From DATGMB01 sp035293845 (GTDB lineage Bacteria > Acidobacteriota > Terriglobia > Bryobacterales > Bryobacteraceae), in assembly GCA_035293845.1 (NCBI GenBank), contig DATGMB010000137.1, positions 1 through 11,464 on the forward strand: 11,464 nt of DNA, read 5' to 3'. Positions 8,008 through 11,464 of the stretch are shown in pieces. Positions within the stretch are counted from its first letter, which is position 1. Every line of letters starts with the position of its first letter. A model generated the notes under the pieces. That model was not told where the DNA came from and did not search any database. It saw only the letters and a list, made by a program, of their open reading frames with translations. The translations under genes were made by a program, and so were the position numbers.

Positions 8008-11000
8008 ACCTCTCCAAAATCTTCATCGAGCGCCCCGTAATGACGGCGCTCGTGGCCTTCGCCATCCTGCTGTTCGGCGTCATCGCGTTCCGCGCGCTGC
8101 CTGTCGCCGCGCTACCCAGCGTCGATTACCCCACCATCTCGGTGACCGCCGCCGTGCCCGGAGCCAGCCCGGAAACCATGGCTTCCTCGGTCGCCACGCC
8201 GCTCGAACGCGAGTTCTCCACCATCGCCGGCATCTCCTCGATGAACTCGGTGAACTCCCTCGGCCTCACCACCATCACCGTGCAGTTCACGCTCGATCGC
8301 AAGATCGATGCCGCCGCGCAGGATATCCAGGCGGCCATCGCGCGCGCCGGCGGGCGCCTTCCCACCAGCATGCCGCGGCCGCCTTCCTACCAGAAGGTCA
8401 ACCCGGCCGAGCAGCCCGTGCTCTACCTCGCGCTCGCCTCCAACACGCTGCCCATGTACACCGTCGACCAGTATGCCGACACGATGCTCGCGCAGCGCAT
8501 CTCGATGGTCGAAGGCGTTTCGCGCGTCCAGGTCTTCGGCGAGCAGAAGTACGCCGTGCGCGTGCAGGTCGATCCCGACCAGCTCGCCAGCCACAACATC
8601 GGCATAGACGAGGTCCAGCGCGCCATCGCCTCCAGCAACACCAACCTGCCCACCGGCCGCCTCGATGGCGCCCACCAGGCTTACACCATCGAATCGAGCG
8701 GCACGCTTTCCAATGCCGCCGCCTACCGTCCGGTCATCGTCGCCTGGCGCAACGGCTCGCCCGTGCGCCTCGAGCAGGTCGCCAATGTGATCGATAGCGT
8801 CGGCGACACCAAGCTCGCCGCCTGGTACAACAACCGCAGCGCCGTCATTCTCGCCATTCAGAAGCAGCCCGGCACCAACACCGTCGATGTGGTGGATGGC
8901 GTGCTCAAGCTGCTGCCCGAATTCCGCCGCGCCATCCCGCCCACCGTCGATCTCTCGATCGCCTACGACGCCTCGCAGTCGGTCCGCGCCTCGATCCGCG
9001 ACGTCGAATTCACGCTGGTCCTCACCATCGCGGTGGTCGTGATGGTGATCTTCCTGTTCCTGCGGAATTTCTCCGCCACCGCCATTCCGGGCGCCGCCGT
9101 TCCCTTCTCCATCGTGGGAACGTTCGCGGCCATGTACCTGCTCGGCTACAGCCTCAACAACCTTTCGCTGATGGCGCTGACGCTCTCGGTGGGCTTCGTC
9201 GTCGATGATGCCATCGTCATGCTGGAGAACATCGTCCGCCACATGGAAATGGGCGAATCGCGGTGGCAGGCCGCCCTCAGCGCCTCGCGTGAAATCGGCT
9301 TCACCATTCTTTCCATGACGTTCTCGCTGGTGGCGGTGTTCATCCCCGTGCTCTTCCTGGGCGGCATCGTCGGCCGCCTGCTCCACGAGTTCTCCGTCAC
9401 CATCGTCGTCGCCATTCTGATCTCCGGCTTCGTCTCCCTGACCCTCACCCCCATGCTCGGGAGCCGCTACCTGCGCAGCGAGCACGAGGAGCGCCGCGGC
9501 CGCTTCTACAACCTGCTCGAGGGCGGCTTCAACGGCATGGCGCGCGGATACGAGCGCACGCTCCGCATCGCCATGCGCTTCCGCCTCGCCACGCTCGCCG
9601 TCGCCGTGCTCATGCTGATCGGTACGGTCTACCTCTTTAAGACTATGCCGACCGGCTTCATCCCCGCGGTCGATTCCGGCTTCTTCTTCGCCGCCACGCT
9701 CGGACCGCAGGATATGTCCTTCGACGCGATGGCCGCCCACACGCACGCCGTCGGCGAGATCTTCCGCGCCGACCCCGAGGTGCAGGATGTCGGCGTCTTC
9801 GTTCCCGGCATGATGGGCATCAACTCCGGCATCGCCTTCGCGCAGTTGAAGCCGCGCAGCCAGCGCACGCATTCTGTCGACGAGATCATCGACCGCCTGC
9901 GCCCGAAGGCCATGAGCGTTCCCAACGTCTTCGCCTTCATCCAGAATCCGCCGCCCATAACCATCAGCGGCCAGAACGTCGGCGCCAGCTCCTACCAGCT
10001 CACTCTGCAAAGCGTCAACCTGAACGAAATCTACGAATGGTCCCCCAAGCTCGTCGCGCGCATGCGCCAGCTCCCCGGTTTCGTCGACGTCACCTCCGAC
10101 ATGCAGATCGCAAGCCCGCAAGTCATGGTCGATATCGACCGCGACCGCGCCCTCGCCCTCGGCGTCACTCCCGAGCAGGTTCAGGATTCGCTGTTCAGCG
10201 GCTTCAGCCAGCGCGAAGTCTCCGTGATCTACGCGCCCGCCGATCAGTACTCCGTCATCCTCGAGCTGCTGCCGCAATACCAGCGCACGCCGGATGCGCT
10301 CTCCAAGCTCTACATCCGCTCGTCAAATGGCTCGCTCATCCCGCTCGACGCCATCGTGCGGGAGAAGCGCCAGACCGGGCCGCTGCAGATCAACCACTTC
10401 GGCCAGCTCCCCGCCGTGACCATCGGATTCAACCTCCGGCCCGGCTTTTCGCTCGGCCAGTCCGCGCAGGCGGTCGACGACGCCATCCGCGACCTCCGGA
10501 TGCCGCCGACCATCCACACCAGTTTTCAGGGCACCGTCAAGGAGTGGCAGGATTCGTTCCGCAACCTGACCGTGCTCCTGATCGTCGCCGTCCTGGTGAT
10601 CTATATCGTGCTCGGCATTCTGTACGAGAGCTTCATCCACCCCATCACGATTCTCTCCGGCCTGCCCTCGGCGATGTTCGGCGCGCTCCTCACCCTGGTG
10701 GTCTTCCACAAGGAGCTCGACCTGTTCGCCTTCGTCGGTATCATCATGCTGTTCGGCGTGGTCAAGAAAAACGCGATCATGATGATCGACTTCGCCATCG
10801 CTGCGCGGCACGAAGGCGCGAGCGCCCACGATGCCATCTGGAACGGATGCCTGCTGCGCTTCCGCCCCATCATGATGACCACCGTCGCCGCGCTGTTCGG
10901 CACGCTGCCCATCGCACTCGGCTACGGCGAAGGCGCCGAAGCCCGCCAGCCGCTCGGCCTGGCGGTCGTCGGCGGCCTCCTCCTGAGCCAGTTTCTGACG

Positions 11001-11102
11001 CTCTATATCACGCCGGTAATCTACCTCTACCTCGAAGGGCTGCAAGAACGGCTGCGCGGCCGCGCCCCCGCCGCTGTACGCAAAGAAGCCGTGGTCGGAT
11101 AA
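8004..11102 (+). CDS. RND multidrug efflux permease (HAE1 / MdtB-MdtC-like)
   Basis: The product is 1032 residues, full length for the AcrB family, and complete. It starts with the family opening SKIFIERPV, then TM1 (about 10-30). A first large periplasmic loop (about 31-334) and TM2-TM7 (about 335-547) are followed by a second loop (about 548-854) and TM8-TM12 (about 855-1010). The proton-relay residues are present: D401-D402 in TM4 (GFVVDDAIVMLEN) and K922 in TM10 (VVKKNAIMMIDF), equivalent to AcrB D407/D408 and K940. The pump should use proton import to expel compounds from the periplasm or inner membrane through the adaptor and a TolC-like channel. The sequence feels closer to MdtB/MdtC/MuxB than to AcrB (ALPVAALPSVDYPTISV near 31-47), but one permease gene is present instead of the MdtBC pair. 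The start ATG at 8004 overlaps the adaptor stop. No channel or regulator gene is adjacent, so the substrate cannot be guessed. Confidence 0.96.
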   Translation: MNLSKIFIERPVMTALVAFAILLFGVIAFRALPVAALPSVDYPTISVTAAVPGASPETMASSVATPLEREFSTIAGISSMNSVNSLGLTTITVQFTLDRKIDAAAQDIQAAIARAGGRLPTSMPRPPSYQKVNPAEQPVLYLALASNTLPMYTVDQYADTMLAQRISMVEGVSRVQVFGEQKYAVRVQVDPDQLASHNIGIDEVQRAIASSNTNLPTGRLDGAHQAYTIESSGTLSNAAAYRPVIVAWRNGSPVRLEQVANVIDSVGDTKLAAWYNNRSAVILAIQKQPGTNTVDVVDGVLKLLPEFRRAIPPTVDLSIAYDASQSVRASIRDVEFTLVLTIAVVVMVIFLFLRNFSATAIPGAAVPFSIVGTFAAMYLLGYSLNNLSLMALTLSVGFVVDDAIVMLENIVRHMEMGESRWQAALSASREIGFTILSMTFSLVAVFIPVLFLGGIVGRLLHEFSVTIVVAILISGFVSLTLTPMLGSRYLRSEHEERRGRFYNLLEGGFNGMARGYERTLRIAMRFRLATLAVAVLMLIGTVYLFKTMPTGFIPAVDSGFFFAATLGPQDMSFDAMAAHTHAVGEIFRADPEVQDVGVFVPGMMGINSGIAFAQLKPRSQRTHSVDEIIDRLRPKAMSVPNVFAFIQNPPPITISGQNVGASSYQLTLQSVNLNEIYEWSPKLVARMRQLPGFVDVTSDMQIASPQVMVDIDRDRALALGVTPEQVQDSLFSGFSQREVSVIYAPADQYSVILELLPQYQRTPDALSKLYIRSSNGSLIPLDAIVREKRQTGPLQINHFGQLPAVTIGFNLRPGFSLGQSAQAVDDAIRDLRMPPTIHTSFQGTVKEWQDSFRNLTVLLIVAVLVIYIVLGILYESFIHPITILSGLPSAMFGALLTLVVFHKELDLFAFVGIIMLFGVVKKNAIMMIDFAIAARHEGASAHDAIWNGCLLRFRPIMMTTVAALFGTLPIALGYGEGAEARQPLGLAVVGGLLLSQFLTLYITPVIYLYLEGLQERLRGRAPAAVRKEAVVG

Positions 11103-11111
11103 CGCACCGCA

Positions 11112-11145
11112 GACCCTCCGGGTCCGATCGCTCCAACCGAGGAGC
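11112..11145 (+). terminator. Two tandem stem-loops after the RND pump
   Basis: GACCC-tcc-GGGTC (11112-11124) and GCTCC-aaccga-GGAGC (11130-11145) begin 9 bases after the pump's stop codon. Each has a perfect 5-bp stem. No T-run follows, so termination is uncertain; they could mark the 3' end of the efflux message. The UPF0175 gene begins 42 bases further on. Confidence 0.35.
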
Positions 11146-11187
11146 TCGAAGGGCAGGTTTCAGGTAGAGTATAGGAAGGAGCAGGCG

Positions 11188-11454
11188 GTGAACGTCGCGA
11201 TCGAAATCCCGGACGATATTGGGCGGGTGCTCGCAGGCCAGACGGGTGATGTCTCGCGCGCCGTGCTGGAGGCGGTGGCTGCCGAGGCCTATCGGTTGGG
11301 CGCGATTACCCCTGCACAAGTGCAGCAGATGCTCGGGTTACGTTCGCGTTGGGAGGCGGAATCCTTTCTGCGGCGTGCCGAAGCGTACCACGATTACACG
11401 ATGGATGATCTTGAGCAGGACATCGCCGTAATTCGCGACGCATCCCCGCGGTGA
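11188..11454 (+). CDS. UPF0175 family protein, probable antitoxin
   Basis: The product is 88 residues from a GTG at 11188 with a strong Shine-Dalgarno, AGGAAGGAG (11173-11181), 6 bases upstream. The family layout is visible: an N-terminal beta strand (VAIEIPDDI, 3-11), a helical middle with AAEAYRLGAITPAQVQQMLG (31-50, like the usual A-A-x-L-x-G segment), the S/R-W-E-A-ESFL helix (53-61), then a Y-x-x-D-D-LEQDI tail (70-79). From family knowledge, UPF0175 proteins resemble small helix-turn-helix DNA-binding antitoxins and are commonly followed by a PIN-like DUF3368 gene. Here the stop codon overlaps a GTG (GTGA, 11451-11454) that opens a frame running off the window, as expected for such a pair. 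A TAGAGT at 11165-11170 might be its own -10. Toxin-antitoxin function is inference. Confidence 0.8.
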   Translation: MNVAIEIPDDIGRVLAGQTGDVSRAVLEAVAAEAYRLGAITPAQVQQMLGLRSRWEAESFLRRAEAYHDYTMDDLEQDIAVIRDASPR

Positions 11455-11464
11455 CTGCGGTCGC
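11451..11464 (+). CDS. Possible start of a gene cut by the window edge (candidate PIN-like partner)
   Basis: A GTG at 11451 overlaps the UPF0175 stop in a GTGA arrangement, and its frame reads V-T-A-V to the window edge. Only 14 bases are available, so the product cannot be identified. The overlap and the usual UPF0175/DUF3368 pairing make a PIN-like toxin plausible, since those proteins start with a short hydrophobic strand. Its ribosome site would lie within the end of the UPF0175 gene; no strong one is seen. Confidence 0.3.

Noticed and set aside
8112..10277. 721-residue open frame on the minus strand opposite the RND pump
   Set aside because: Asp/Gly/His/Glu-rich shadow of a fully conserved RND permease, with no signal, domain or ribosome site to support it.

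Overview
The window looks like chromosomal DNA from a high-GC acidobacterium of the Solibacter/Bryobacterales type. The main evidence is the end of the large secreted protease (4014 to 1225, minus strand). It carries a C-terminal region that I recognise as the Solibacter-type C-terminal domain (TIGR03437), which is abundant in that group. The cytochrome c fused to a copper-monooxygenase-like domain, the TolB-like propeller protein and the UPF0175 gene also fit such a genome. The lineage is inferred from protein content; no rRNA or other marker gene is present.

Layout. Positions 1-258 hold no convincing gene. They contain a large terminator-like inverted repeat (40-112), a short stretch that may be the end of an insertion sequence (about 111-142), and a striking pair of inverted palindromes (140-235) just beyond the stop of the first minus-strand gene. 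Two minus-strand genes follow, and in transcription order they are a secreted S53 (sedolisin/kumamolisin) protease and, 21 bp later, a secreted six-bladed TolB-like propeller protein. They probably form one export-oriented unit. A 198-bp divergent intergenic region separates them from the plus-strand genes.

The plus-strand genes are: a PLP enzyme of the D-serine dehydratase / D-threonine aldolase family (4213-5319); an exported protein joining a cytochrome c domain to a PHM-like type II copper domain with all expected copper ligands in place (5390-6616); a lipoprotein adaptor and its RND inner-membrane pump, overlapping by 4 bp (6778-11102); and a small UPF0175 protein (11188-11454). The UPF0175 stop overlaps a possible GTG start of a further gene that runs out of the window.

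How the genes work together. The only tightly coupled pairs are protease + propeller, adaptor + RND pump (an efflux system whose outer-membrane channel is not in the window), and probably UPF0175 + the cut-off downstream gene (a possible toxin-antitoxin pair). The PLP enzyme and the cytochrome-copper protein each have their own start signals and look like separate units. I found no CRISPR array, tRNA, rRNA or phage gene. The observations most worth a second look are the paired palindrome at 140-235, whose arm mismatches all become G-U pairs only on the minus strand, and the cytochrome c / copper-oxygenase fusion.
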